64,000 nucleotides of DNA from Streptomyces antarcticus (GCF_026627255.1 NZ_JAPNLM010000004.1:124001-188000), one strand, 5' to 3'; numbered from the stretch's first letter, positions 9,265 to 17,265 are shown. The notes: generated by a model not told the origin, from the letters alone. A program made the numbers and translations.

Positions 9265-10539
9265 GTGAGAAGGGCGGCACGCAGGAAGCCGCTGCCCCTC
9301 TACAAGGGGTTCCTCGCCGGATGGGGCGCCACCACGTTCGGGACCGGCCTCGTGCTGCCACTCATGGTGGCCTACCTACGGGAGGCGCTCGGTCTGCCCA
9401 CCTCCGGCGTCTCGCTGTACTTCGCGCTGTTCGCGATGGCCGGTCTCGTCGTGAACCCGCTCGCGGGCAAGGTCGGGAAGCGCTACGGCCCCGGCCTGTC
9501 CGCGATCGGAGCCACCGTCCTCCAGGCCGCCGGCGCGGCCTGGCTGGCGGCGGCGGACTCGATGGCCTCCACCATGCCCGCGGCCTGCCTCTCCGGGGCG
9601 GGCACCGGCGCCTACTACGCGGTGCAGACGCCGCTGCTCACCAAGGTCTTCGGCACCTGCGAACTCAGCCGCGTCCTCTCGGGGCAGCACCGCGTCTCCG
9701 CCCTGACCGTCGCCGTCGGCGCGCTGCTCGGCGGCCAGGCCGTGGAGCACCTCGGTGAGGCGGGGTACGCCCTGTGCCTGGTCGCCAACGCGGTCAGCTA
9801 CCTGCTGCACGGAGCCGTCCTCGTCCGTCTCCGGCGGGTGGAGCGACGGCCGGCCGAGCCGGGCACGGACGGGGCCGGTTCCGCCGTACCCCGGGACGAC
9901 GGGGGCGACCGGGGCACGGCGCTGCGCGACAGGGTGTTCCTCCGGCTCCTCCTCATGCAAACGGCCCTGGTCGTCTTCGGCCTCGCCCAGGTGGACGCCG
10001 TGGTTCCCGCGATCCTACGGAACGCGGACCTGTCCGTGTCCGCCATCAGCGTCGTCGTCGCCTGCAACACCGTCGGCGTCATCGCCTTCCAGGGCCTCGC
10101 CCTGCGGGTCATCGAACGGATCGGGTACGTCGCCGCGCTGACGGCGGCCATCCTGGTCTGGGTGGTCGCCATGGGGGCGCTGACGGCCGCGGTGCTGGTG
10201 CCGGGGACGGGCGTGCGCCTCCTGTTCGGCGCGCTGTTCGGGCTGGTCTTCGCCGTCGGCGAATGCCTGATCGCGCCGAGTGTCCAGCCGCTCGTCACGC
10301 TGACCGCCCCGCCGGCGCGGCTGGAGAGCTACGCCGCGGCCACGTCCCTCGCCCACGGCCTCGGCGCGTTCCTCGCGCCCCTGGTGCTGCTGCCCGTGGT
10401 GGACGGAGGCGGGGTGTGGAGCTACCTCGCCCTGCAACTCGGCGGCTACGGCCTCGCGCTGTACGCCCTGCTCTCGTTCCGCGGCCGCAGCGTCCGCCGC
10501 CTCGCGGCCGCCCCTCCGAGCAAGGAGACGACCCCGTAG
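9265..10539 (+). CDS. MFS transporter, probable exporter of the cluster product
   Basis: This 424-residue integral membrane protein starts at GTG with GGGGTGG upstream. The pattern of about twelve hydrophobic segments is of the major facilitator superfamily; a motif-A-like GKVGKRYG follows the second membrane segment, and a polar central loop (about residues 190-215) separates the two halves. Its place between biosynthetic genes and the phosphopantetheinyl transferase suggests export of the metabolite or self-protection. The substrate cannot be read from the sequence. Confidence 0.88.
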   Translation: MRRAARRKPLPLYKGFLAGWGATTFGTGLVLPLMVAYLREALGLPTSGVSLYFALFAMAGLVVNPLAGKVGKRYGPGLSAIGATVLQAAGAAWLAAADSMASTMPAACLSGAGTGAYYAVQTPLLTKVFGTCELSRVLSGQHRVSALTVAVGALLGGQAVEHLGEAGYALCLVANAVSYLLHGAVLVRLRRVERRPAEPGTDGAGSAVPRDDGGDRGTALRDRVFLRLLLMQTALVVFGLAQVDAVVPAILRNADLSVSAISVVVACNTVGVIAFQGLALRVIERIGYVAALTAAILVWVVAMGALTAAVLVPGTGVRLLFGALFGLVFAVGECLIAPSVQPLVTLTAPPARLESYAAATSLAHGLGAFLAPLVLLPVVDGGGVWSYLALQLGGYGLALYALLSFRGRSVRRLAAAPPSKETTP

Positions 10540-11348
10540 AAGAGCCCATCGCATCCCCCGAGTCCCCCCGGTGCGCGCCACCGCAGGGGCGGCCCGTACC
10601 CGGCGATCTGCCCGGGCAGGGCGAGGCCGCCGTCTGGGTCGTCCCCCTGGAGTCCGTCCCCTACGGGCGTCCGGAACTCGTGCTCGACCGACGGGAGGGC
10701 GCGCGGGCGGCGGCGTTCCACGACGACCGCGCGCGACGCCGGTACGTCGCCTCGCACATCGCGCTGCGGACCGTCCTCGGCGGGTGTCTCGGCATCGCGC
10801 CCCGCGAGGTGCGGCTGACCCGCGAGACCTGCGGTCTGCCGCACTGCGCGCAGCCGCACGGACGGCCCACCCTGGCCGGCGGGGCGCCGGCCGTCGAGTT
10901 CTCCCTGTCCCGCTCGGGAGGCCTGGCCGTCGTGGCGCTCGCCGCAGTCGCCGTCGGCGTCGACGTCGAGTCGCGGGCCTTCCGCCACCCGGACAGCCCG
11001 CTCGACGGCATGATCCGCCGCCTGCACCCGGCCGAGCGCGCGGCGCTCGCCGAACTGCCGACCGCACAGCGGGAGGAGGGCTTCCTGAGCTGCTGGGTGC
11101 GCAAGGAGGCGTACCTGAAGGGCATCGGTACGGGACTGCCCGGCGGGCTGGCCGGCCAGTGCGTGGGGCTGGCAGCCGACCTCGCCGCGGACGGGAGGGG
11201 GCCGGCGCCGACTCCCCGGGGGTGGGCCTTCGCCGACCTCGACCTGCCGCCCGGCCACCGCGCGGCCCTCGCCGTCGCCGTACCGGACGGCGGGGCGTCC
11301 CGGACACCACCGGCCCTGACCGTCCGCACCCTCCGCCCGCCTCCGTGA
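10536..11348 (+). CDS. Sfp-type 4'-phosphopantetheinyl transferase, start codon unresolved
   Basis: The frame encodes a PPTase that would convert the cluster's PCP and ACP domains to holo form with coenzyme A. Diagnostic motifs are VGVDVES (Mg-binding acidic residues) and FLSCWVRKEAYLKGIGTGL (WxxKEAxxK), preceded by FSLSRSGG in place of the usual SHS. The N-terminal VWVVPLESV is also family-like. There is no ATG, GTG or TTG in frame between the MFS stop and that conserved segment. A strong AAGGAG at 10522-10527 is 8 bases before a GTA at 10536. Other options are ATC 10548, CTG 10608, GTG 10416 (inside the MFS gene) or GTG 10680 (which removes conserved residues). The start given here is provisional. 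Confidence 0.82.
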   Translation, partial: VEEPIASPESPRCAPPQGRPVPGDLPGQGEAAVWVVPLESVPYGRPELVLDRREGARAAAFHDDRARRRYVASHIALRTVLGGCLGIAPREVRLTRETCGLPHCAQPHGRPTLAGGAPAVEFSLSRSGGLAVVALAAVAVGVDVESRAFRHPDSPLDGMIRRLHPAERAALAELPTAQREEGFLSCWVRKEAYLKGIGTGLPGGLAGQCVGLAADLAADGRGPAPTPRGWAFADLDLPPGHRAALAVAVPDGGASRTPPALTVRTLRPPP

Positions 11349-11377
11349 GCACACGAAAGGCCGAACGGCCTGGAGAA

Positions 11378-11401
11378 GCATTAGTGACTGCATTAGTGAC
11401 T
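11378..11401. repeat. Two exact tandem copies of a 12-bp element before the second operon
   Basis: GCATTAGTGACT occurs twice back to back (11378-11389 and 11390-11401), ending 4 bases before a TTGACA hexamer. The stretch is much richer in A/T than its surroundings. Tandem direct repeats beside a -35 box are the usual form of SARP binding sites, though the classic spacing is 11 bp or 22 bp rather than 12. A SARP gene lies in the same cluster at 17266. Function as an operator is inference. Confidence 0.55.
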
Positions 11402-11493
11402 GATCTTGACAACTGGTCATAGAGACACTTGACTCACTATCACCCCACCCCGTCCGAACACCGCCGGACGCGATCGGACCGAGAGGAACGCAC
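11402..11493 (+). promoter_or_regulatory. Probable promoter region of the ATP-grasp/PheRS-like operon
   Basis: A consensus -35 box TTGACA is at 11406-11411 and a second TTGACT at 11429-11434. No -10 box at a standard 17-18 bp spacing is convincing, which fits an activator-dependent promoter. The region follows the PPTase stop by about 50 bases and precedes the GTG at 11494, which has a GAGAGGAA ribosome-binding sequence. This supports a separate transcription start for genes 11494-17104, although read-through from upstream is possible. Confidence 0.4.
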
Positions 11494-12738
11494 GTGACAC
11501 ACGACAGTGCGGGCAGCCGCGAAACGCTGCTCGTCGTGGGGTCGGGCTACCGCGCCGGCCACGAACGCCTGCTGGCCCAGATGGCCGCGGACGCCGACCT
11601 GCTGCTGCTCAACCCCGAACCGGTGACCTGGCAGCGGCACCTGGTGCAGGCGGCCGGGGTCTTCGACGCCTGCGGCAGCGGCGCCGACGAGAACGCGCTG
11701 CGGGCCGCGAAGGCCCTCCTGGACCGGCGCCGGGTCGCGGCCGTGGTGACGTACGAGGAGACCATGGTGGTCACCGCGGCCCGCCTGGCCCGGAGCCTCG
11801 GGCTGCCGGGGGTGCCGGTGGCGGCGGCCGAGCTGGCGCGCGACAAGCACCGCCAGCGCACCCTGCTGGGCGACACCGGGATCTCGCCGACCCGCTCCCT
11901 CCTCGTCCACGACCTCGCCGCGGCACGCCGGGCCGCCCGCGAGATCGGCTACCCCCTGATGGTCAAACCGCGGGGCCTGTCCGGCAGCGCCGGGGTCCGC
12001 CGGGTGGACGAGGAATCACAATTCGACGCCGCTTTCGACGCGGCCCTGCACGCGGACAAGATGGGCCTGGAAAGCGAGGGAATCCTCGTCGAGGAATTCC
12101 TGGAGGGCTTCGAATTCGACGTCGACTGCCTCGTGCACGACGGTACGGCCACCCCGGTCTCCTGGGCGCGCAAGATCTGGGCGTACGACCCCTACCCGGT
12201 CGAGGCGGGCTTCATCACCGGAAACGGCACCCTGGGCCGAGCCGAGATGACCGAGGGCTTCGACCTCGCCTGCCGCAGCGTCCTCGCCGCCGGCATCGAC
12301 CGCACGGTGGCCCACGTCGAAGTGAAGATGACCCCGGCCGGCCCGCGCATCATCGAGCTGAACGCGCGACCGGGCGGCGACATCGCCTCCCGCATCGTCG
12401 AACTGGCCCGCGGCGTGCGGCTCGGTTCGCTGCTCGTCTCCGCCGCCCTGGGCCGCCCGCCGCAGACCGCGTCCAGCGGGGACCGCGCGGCCGGCATCCG
12501 CTTCCTCTACCCCCGGTCCCGTCAGCGCTTCGACGGCCTGGCCGAAGCCGCCACGCTGCGCGGCCGCCCCTGGATCCACGAGATCAGCGAGCTGCGCCCG
12601 CGCGGGGAGACGGTGACACCCCCTCCGGAGGACCTCTACGGACGGGTCGGCTACGTCATGGCCACCGGCCCGCACGCCGACGAGGTCGAGGACCGCCTGC
12701 TCCTCGCCCACCACGAACTGCGCGTCCTCGGCTCCTGA
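11494..12738 (+). CDS. ATP-grasp ligase
   Basis: This 414-residue protein starts at GTG. It shows a pre-ATP-grasp N-terminal domain (about 1-110), then the ATP-grasp fold: DKHRQRTLL, YPLMVKPRGLSGSAGV (ATP-binding lysine and glycine loop), ILVEEFLEGFEFDVDCLV, and the metal-binding AHVEVKMT...IIELNARPGGD. ATP-grasp enzymes of this type in natural-product clusters join an amino acid to an amine, to another amino acid or to a carrier protein through an acyl phosphate. It is the first gene of the second unit, followed by a methyltransferase and the PheRS-like pair. Amide or related bond formation outside the NRPS is the likely role; the substrates are unknown. Confidence 0.88.
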   Translation: MTHDSAGSRETLLVVGSGYRAGHERLLAQMAADADLLLLNPEPVTWQRHLVQAAGVFDACGSGADENALRAAKALLDRRRVAAVVTYEETMVVTAARLARSLGLPGVPVAAAELARDKHRQRTLLGDTGISPTRSLLVHDLAAARRAAREIGYPLMVKPRGLSGSAGVRRVDEESQFDAAFDAALHADKMGLESEGILVEEFLEGFEFDVDCLVHDGTATPVSWARKIWAYDPYPVEAGFITGNGTLGRAEMTEGFDLACRSVLAAGIDRTVAHVEVKMTPAGPRIIELNARPGGDIASRIVELARGVRLGSLLVSAALGRPPQTASSGDRAAGIRFLYPRSRQRFDGLAEAATLRGRPWIHEISELRPRGETVTPPPEDLYGRVGYVMATGPHADEVEDRLLLAHHELRVLGS

Positions 12739-12842
12739 CCGCCCGACGCCCCCTCCACCACACCCCACCGACCTGCCACGCCCTCCGCCGGCCCGGCACC
12801 GACCGCGCCGGCCCACGACAGACCACGAGAGAGGCCCGAACC

Positions 12843-13574
12843 ATGACCGAGTGGAAGCCTGAAACGTACGGCCCCCGCTGGAAGAACGTGTACGACCACA
12901 TCGACTGGCCGGAGCCCGAGGGCGCCGTCGAGTTCCTCGCCAAGCGCGTGGGCGGCGGCCGGGCACTCGAACTCGCCATCGGGACCGGCCGGGTCGCCCT
13001 CCCCCTCGCGCAGCGCGGCGTGCCGCTCGACGGGCTCGACGCCTCCCCGGAGATCGTCGACGTGATGCGCACCAAGCCCGGCGGCGAGTCCATCGAGGTG
13101 TCCATCGGCAACATCGCCGACTTCACCTCCGAGCGCCGCTACTCCCTCATCTTCCTGCTGCTCAACTCGCTGTACGCGCTGCAGACGCAGGAAGAGCAGA
13201 TCCAGTGCTTCGAGTCGGTGGCGGCCCACCTGGAGCCCGGCGGACTGTTCGTCGTGGAGACGTTCGTCCCCGACCCGACGCGCTTCCGCTTCAACGGCCG
13301 CGCCCACGTGTACGACGTCGGGCTCGACCACGTGCGCATCGAGGCCGACACCTTCGACCGGGCCACCCAGCACATCAAGGAGAACCACATCGAGATCCGG
13401 GAGGACGGCATCAAGCTCTACCCGGCCTTCCTGCGCTACACGTGGCCCTCGGAGCTCGACCTCATGGCCAGGATCGCCGGACTGGAGCTCAGCGAGCGCT
13501 GGGGCGACTGGGGCAACGTCCCCTACGACACCCACTCGGAGAACCACATCGGCGTCTACCGCAAGGCGAGCTGA
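12843..13574 (+). CDS. Class I SAM-dependent methyltransferase
   Basis: This 243-residue protein starts at an ATG with GAGAGG upstream. The SAM-binding motif is ALELAIGTGRVALPLAQRG with GLDASPEIVDVM as the acidic strand-2 region, then YSLIFLLLNSLYAL and LEPGGLFVVETFVPD. It resembles the methyltransf_25 group and has no obvious substrate signature; N- or O-methylation of an amino-acid precursor is possible. Only 4 bases separate it from the PheS-like gene. The 104 bp between it and the ATP-grasp gene contains no recognisable feature. Confidence 0.87.
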   Translation: MTEWKPETYGPRWKNVYDHIDWPEPEGAVEFLAKRVGGGRALELAIGTGRVALPLAQRGVPLDGLDASPEIVDVMRTKPGGESIEVSIGNIADFTSERRYSLIFLLLNSLYALQTQEEQIQCFESVAAHLEPGGLFVVETFVPDPTRFRFNGRAHVYDVGLDHVRIEADTFDRATQHIKENHIEIREDGIKLYPAFLRYTWPSELDLMARIAGLELSERWGDWGNVPYDTHSENHIGVYRKAS

Positions 13575-13578
13575 CAGC

Positions 13579-14424
13579 GTGCCGGACGAAGTGACGCCCG
13601 CCGTCCTGACTCCGGCGGTGGCCGACGCCCGATGCGATCCCGGGCTGCCACCGGCCGGGCCCCGCACCGGGCGTCCCCATCCGGTGGCGGCCCTCGTGGA
13701 CCGGATCGGGGACCTGTTCACACCCCTCGGCTTCGACGTCGTCGACCTGCCCCTGCTGGAATCGGCCGGCGACAACTTCGACGTGCTCGGCTACCCGCAG
13801 GACCACCCGACCCGGACCCGCCTGAGCTTCTTCCCCGCACCGGACCTGGTCCTGCGCACCCACGCGACCTCCGGCGGCCCGCAGGCCATGCGGGCCGCCG
13901 CCCCCGGTCCGCTGCGGACCCTGCTCGTGGGCACCTGCTTCCGCAACGAACTCTCCTCTCCCTACTCCGGCTCCCAGTTCACCCAGATCGACGGACTGGT
14001 GGTCCAGCCGGGCACGGGCCTGCCGGACCTCATGGGGCTCTTCGACCGGCTGGTGTCCGGCCTGTTCGGACGGGGACACCCGTGGCGCGTGCGGCGCGGC
14101 GACTATCCCTTCGCCTCACCGGGATTCGCCGTGGAGGTCGCCTGCCCGCGCTGCGGCCCCGGCTGCGAGGAGTGCGAGGGACGCGGGCACGTCGAGATCG
14201 GCGCCGGCGGCATGCTCCGTGACGACGTGCTCACCGCTGGGGGCTACGACCCGGACCGGGTCGTGGGGCTGAGCTTCGGCTGCTCCGTCGAGCGCCTGAT
14301 GAGGCTCACCCACGGGCTGACCGACATCCGGGAACTGCTGGTCAACGACCCGCGCCTGCTGGAGCAGTTCGATCACGCCTGCCTGCCGGTCGGGCCGTCG
14401 GAGAAAGGAACCGACCGACCGTGA
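13579..14424 (+). CDS. PheS-like protein (phenylalanyl-tRNA synthetase alpha catalytic core) without the N-terminal coiled coil
   Basis: This 281-residue protein (GTG start) aligns by eye with the class II catalytic core of bacterial PheS: HPVAALVDRIGDLF (34 on), DNFDVLGYPQDHPTR (motif 1 region), RTHATS (His95), CFRNE (motif 2, Arg122), FTQIDGLVV (Gln136, Asp138 where PheS normally has Glu), DYPFASPGFAVEV, the CPRC...CEEC cysteine segment, and motif 3 GCSVERLMRL (Arg239) with TDIRELL. Bacterial PheS is about 340-370 residues and begins with an antiparallel coiled coil that binds tRNA; here only about 33 Pro-rich residues precede the core. The usual D-A-T-H of motif 2 is replaced by SSPYS. It overlaps the PheT-like gene (GTGA). 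A biosynthetic amino-acid activating role is inferred; a resistance copy of PheRS is less likely. Confidence 0.87.
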   Translation: MPDEVTPAVLTPAVADARCDPGLPPAGPRTGRPHPVAALVDRIGDLFTPLGFDVVDLPLLESAGDNFDVLGYPQDHPTRTRLSFFPAPDLVLRTHATSGGPQAMRAAAPGPLRTLLVGTCFRNELSSPYSGSQFTQIDGLVVQPGTGLPDLMGLFDRLVSGLFGRGHPWRVRRGDYPFASPGFAVEVACPRCGPGCEECEGRGHVEIGAGGMLRDDVLTAGGYDPDRVVGLSFGCSVERLMRLTHGLTDIRELLVNDPRLLEQFDHACLPVGPSEKGTDRP

Positions 14425-16424
14425 GAATCCCCCTGGCCTGGCTGGAACAGGAGTGCGGCGGCGACGTCGACCGCGCCGCGCTGCTCGACGGTCTCCACGA
14501 GAGCGGCGCACGCGCCGTCCTGGACGCCGACCGCGCGGTGGAGGTCGAGCCACCGCCCGCGCTCGCCCACCTCGGATCCGTACGCGGCCTGGCAGCCGAA
14601 GTCCGCGCGCGGGGCGGCCGTGCGCCGCTCGCCCCGCTCGAACTGTCGCGCCTGCCGAACGGACTCGCGCTCACCGCCGAAGGAAACGTCCCGGGCCGGG
14701 TGGCGGCAGCCGTCGTCCGACTGCCGCACGCGGTCCGGCTCCCCGACGCGGCAGCGGACCGGCTGCGCGCTGCGGGCGTACCGCTCACCGGGACGGTGGC
14801 CGACCTGGCGGCGTACGTCGGGCTCGAAACGGGCCAGCCCCTCGGCGCGGCCGACGCCCGGGCACTGGACCTCACCGGCCTGCGACTGCGGACCGCGGAG
14901 CCGGCCGCACCCGCTGCCGGCGACGGCCCCCGCACGCCCCCCGGCAGCTGGGTGCTGTCCGCGGGCGAACGGACGGTGGCCGCGCTGGGACGCGACGCTC
15001 CGCCGAGCGCCGTTTCCGCAGACGGCCGCGCGACGCTGGTGTGGGCCTGGTGGCTCGACCCGAGGGCCGCGCACGCCGCGCCCGGGACCGGTCCGGAGCC
15101 GGACACGCACGCACCGCCCGCCGTACGCGGACACGACCCGGAGTCCTGCGACCGCGCGGTGGCCCGCCTGGCCCGGCTCGTCACCGAGTGGGCGGGCGGA
15201 ACCGTCACGGCGGCCGGCCGCGCCGGCGCGGCGGCACCCGCCCCGCGCGTCCTGCACCCGGACCCCGGCGAACTGCGCCGGCTGGTCGACCCGGACCTCG
15301 ACCTCGCGACCCTGACCTCCCTGCTGACCGCGGGCGGCACGGCGGTCGAGCCCCGCCCGGAGGGCGGCCCGCTGCACGTCACGGTGGACGCCCGGCGCCC
15401 GGACCTGGACGGTGTCCCCGCGCTCGCCGGTGAGGTGGCCCGCATCCGGGGGTACCGGACGGTGCCGTGCCGGCTGCCGCCTTCCACCGCGGGCCCGTGG
15501 CCGGACCCGGCGCGCCTCCTGCGGCGCGGCCTCGCCGACGCCGCCCTGCGGCGGGGGCTGCAACAGGTGCTCTCCCCAGTGCTGTTGCGACCCTCGGAGC
15601 CCCTCACCGCGGTCGCCGCGCCACCGGGGGCCGAGCCCGTCACCGTGCACGGGCGGGCCGGGCTGCGCGAGATGCGGGTGCGCGGCTCCCTGCTGCCGGG
15701 CCTCCTCGGCAGCGCCGACCGGTCCCTGCGGCACACCGGAGCGGCCCACCTGTTCGAACTCGGCCAGGTCCCGCTGTCCGCCGCGTACGGCGACGAGTCC
15801 TGGCGGTTCGCCGCCGTCCTGAGCGGAGCCGCCGCACCCGCCTCGTTGGTCGAACCCCGGCCGCGGGCCGTGGGCTTCGCCGACCTGAGCGGCCTCTTGC
15901 GGACCTTGACCGGCGCGGCGGGGCAGGAGGCCCCGGAGCTGACCCCGCGGCCGTACGCGGACTTCGCGGCGGACGCCTCCTTCGCCGTCCGGGTGCAGGG
16001 CACCACGGTGGGCCGGGCGGGGCTGCTGTCCGAGGAGGCCGCGGCCCTGCTCGACGCGGCTGGGGAGCGGGTGTTCTGTGCCGAGCTGGACCTCGGCGCG
16101 CTGGGCGGCCTCACACCGGTCCCGGCGGCCGTGCGGCTGCCGGAGCCGCTGCCGCTGCCCGCGTTCAACGTGAGCGTCGTCGTGCCCGAGGCGGTGTCGG
16201 CCGCGGAGGTCCTGCGGGTGGTCGCCGAGGCCGGCGACACCGAGAGCCGGCTCGTCGCGGTGAAGGACCTGCTGCAGGGCGGGAGGGTGCCCGCCGGGCA
16301 CCTCTCGCTCACCGTACGGGCGGAGTTCGTCGCCACGGACGGCGGCCCCCTCCGGGCGGAGGGGCGCCGCCGCCGGGAAACGGTGCTGCGGGCGCTCGCC
16401 GGCCGGGGGTGGAGCGGGCGATGA
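14421..16424 (+). CDS. PheT-like protein (phenylalanyl-tRNA synthetase beta) lacking the OB-fold domain
   Basis: This 667-residue protein (GTG start, coupled to the PheS-like gene) follows PheT in outline but is about 150 residues shorter. The B1 start MRIPLAWLEQ is followed almost at once by EVEPPPALAHLGSVRGLAAE, the segment that in PheT comes after the roughly 110-residue EMAP/OB-fold domain, so that domain is absent. The B3/B4 editing region is present but degenerate (VADLAAYVGLETGQPLG where PheT has a D-x-T-N-Y). The B5 region (ARRPDLDGVPALAGEVARIRGY), B6/B7 (MRVRGSLLPGLLGSADRSL, LFELGQV) and a C-terminal ferredoxin-like anticodon-binding domain (LPLPAFNVSVVVPEAV to the end) can be followed. 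It is probably the structural partner of the PheS-like subunit. Confidence 0.85.
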   Translation: MRIPLAWLEQECGGDVDRAALLDGLHESGARAVLDADRAVEVEPPPALAHLGSVRGLAAEVRARGGRAPLAPLELSRLPNGLALTAEGNVPGRVAAAVVRLPHAVRLPDAAADRLRAAGVPLTGTVADLAAYVGLETGQPLGAADARALDLTGLRLRTAEPAAPAAGDGPRTPPGSWVLSAGERTVAALGRDAPPSAVSADGRATLVWAWWLDPRAAHAAPGTGPEPDTHAPPAVRGHDPESCDRAVARLARLVTEWAGGTVTAAGRAGAAAPAPRVLHPDPGELRRLVDPDLDLATLTSLLTAGGTAVEPRPEGGPLHVTVDARRPDLDGVPALAGEVARIRGYRTVPCRLPPSTAGPWPDPARLLRRGLADAALRRGLQQVLSPVLLRPSEPLTAVAAPPGAEPVTVHGRAGLREMRVRGSLLPGLLGSADRSLRHTGAAHLFELGQVPLSAAYGDESWRFAAVLSGAAAPASLVEPRPRAVGFADLSGLLRTLTGAAGQEAPELTPRPYADFAADASFAVRVQGTTVGRAGLLSEEAAALLDAAGERVFCAELDLGALGGLTPVPAAVRLPEPLPLPAFNVSVVVPEAVSAAEVLRVVAEAGDTESRLVAVKDLLQGGRVPAGHLSLTVRAEFVATDGGPLRAEGRRRRETVLRALAGRGWSGR

Positions 16425-17104
16425 GGCACGAGGACACCCCGGGCCGCGAGAGCGCCGAGGAGGTGGTCGAGCGTTTCACCACCTGGCTGCGGGCCGACGA
16501 GTTCACCTGCCTGGGAGCACGGGCGGCGCTTCACCGCGGAGAGCTGGTGACCGGTGTCTACGGGGCTCTGGGCGACCAGGAGAGCCTGCACCGACTCCGC
16601 ACGGACCTGCAAGGGTTCCTCACCGGCCGACTGTCGGAGCCCGGACGCTTCCACTCCTTCGCCGCGATCTTCGCCGGGTCCGATCCGGCGGACGAGGAGG
16701 AGTTCGAGCGCTTGCTGTGGCAGCAGTTGAGCGCACTCCACGCGATCGACCGCGCCGAGAACCCGTGGGCCCCCGACATCTCGGACGATCCGTGCAGCCC
16801 CCGTTTCGGGTTCAGCTTCGGCGGCCATCCGTTCTTCGTCATAGGCCTGCACCGACGTGCTTCGCGCATCTCGCGGCGCTTCGCCCTGCCGGCTCTGATC
16901 TTCAACTGCCACCGGCAGTTCGCCGAGCTGAAGCGCACCGGCGTCTACCAGGGGATGCAGACGAAGATACGCGGCAAGGAAGTGGCGCTGCAGGGTGATG
17001 TGAACCCCATGCTCGCCGAGCACGGCACGGTCTCCGAAGCCCGGCAGTACTCCGGGCGCGCGGTCCCGCCGCAGTGGAAGTGCCCGTTCGACCGGCCCGA
17101 CTGA
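16421..17104 (+). CDS. YqcI/YcgG family protein, probable haem-dependent N-oxygenase
   Basis: This 227-residue protein (ATG overlapping the PheT-like stop) matches the YqcI/YcgG family: [16 protein letters not shown] near the N-terminus, [20 protein letters not shown] in the middle, LIFNCHRQF, and the conserved end [18 protein letters not shown]. Characterised members in natural-product pathways are haem proteins that hydroxylate nitrogen, for example on the guanidine of arginine (D-cycloserine and phosphonate pathways, from memory). The conserved Cys and His residues could serve haem binding; which is the ligand cannot be told here. Direct coupling to the PheRS-like genes suggests it makes an N-hydroxylated precursor used by them or by the ATP-grasp ligase. 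The last codons lie in a 13-bp tandem repeat. Confidence 0.83.
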   Translation: MRHEDTPGRESAEEVVERFTTWLRADEFTCLGARAALHRGELVTGVYGALGDQESLHRLRTDLQGFLTGRLSEPGRFHSFAAIFAGSDPADEEEFERLLWQQLSALHAIDRAENPWAPDISDDPCSPRFGFSFGGHPFFVIGLHRRASRISRRFALPALIFNCHRQFAELKRTGVYQGMQTKIRGKEVALQGDVNPMLAEHGTVSEARQYSGRAVPPQWKCPFDRPD

Positions 17105-17129
17105 CCGGCCCGACTGACCGGCCCGACTC
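17091..17129. repeat. 13-bp tandem repeat across the end of the N-oxygenase gene
   Basis: The unit ACCGGCCCGACTG is present three times (17091-17103, 17104-17116, 17117-17129, the last with one mismatch) followed by a partial copy. The first copy contains the stop codon of the YqcI-type gene; the later copies are non-coding. It looks like slippage duplication. Nothing else recognisable lies between here and the SARP gene apart from a ribosome-binding sequence. Confidence 0.8.
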
Positions 17130-17265
17130 ACCGGCCGCCGACGGCGGGTGGCGCCCCTCGCACATCCGCCGGGTCGGAAGGAAACCCCGAGCCCGGGAAT
17201 TCCGTCTTACGCGGATGCCACGGACAAGCGCGATTGTTCGTGCAGCTGCGAGGGGAGACACAAGA

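Noticed and set aside
13579..16424. PheRS-like pair as a plain self-resistance copy
   Set aside because: Kept only as an alternative: the loss of both the PheS coiled coil and the PheT OB-fold makes a tRNA-charging resistance enzyme unlikely, though not excluded.
12577..17131. Long leftward frames opposite the PheS-like and PheT-like genes
   Set aside because: Their composition is Arg/Gly/Ala-rich with no family pattern; the forward frames carry clear PheRS motifs.
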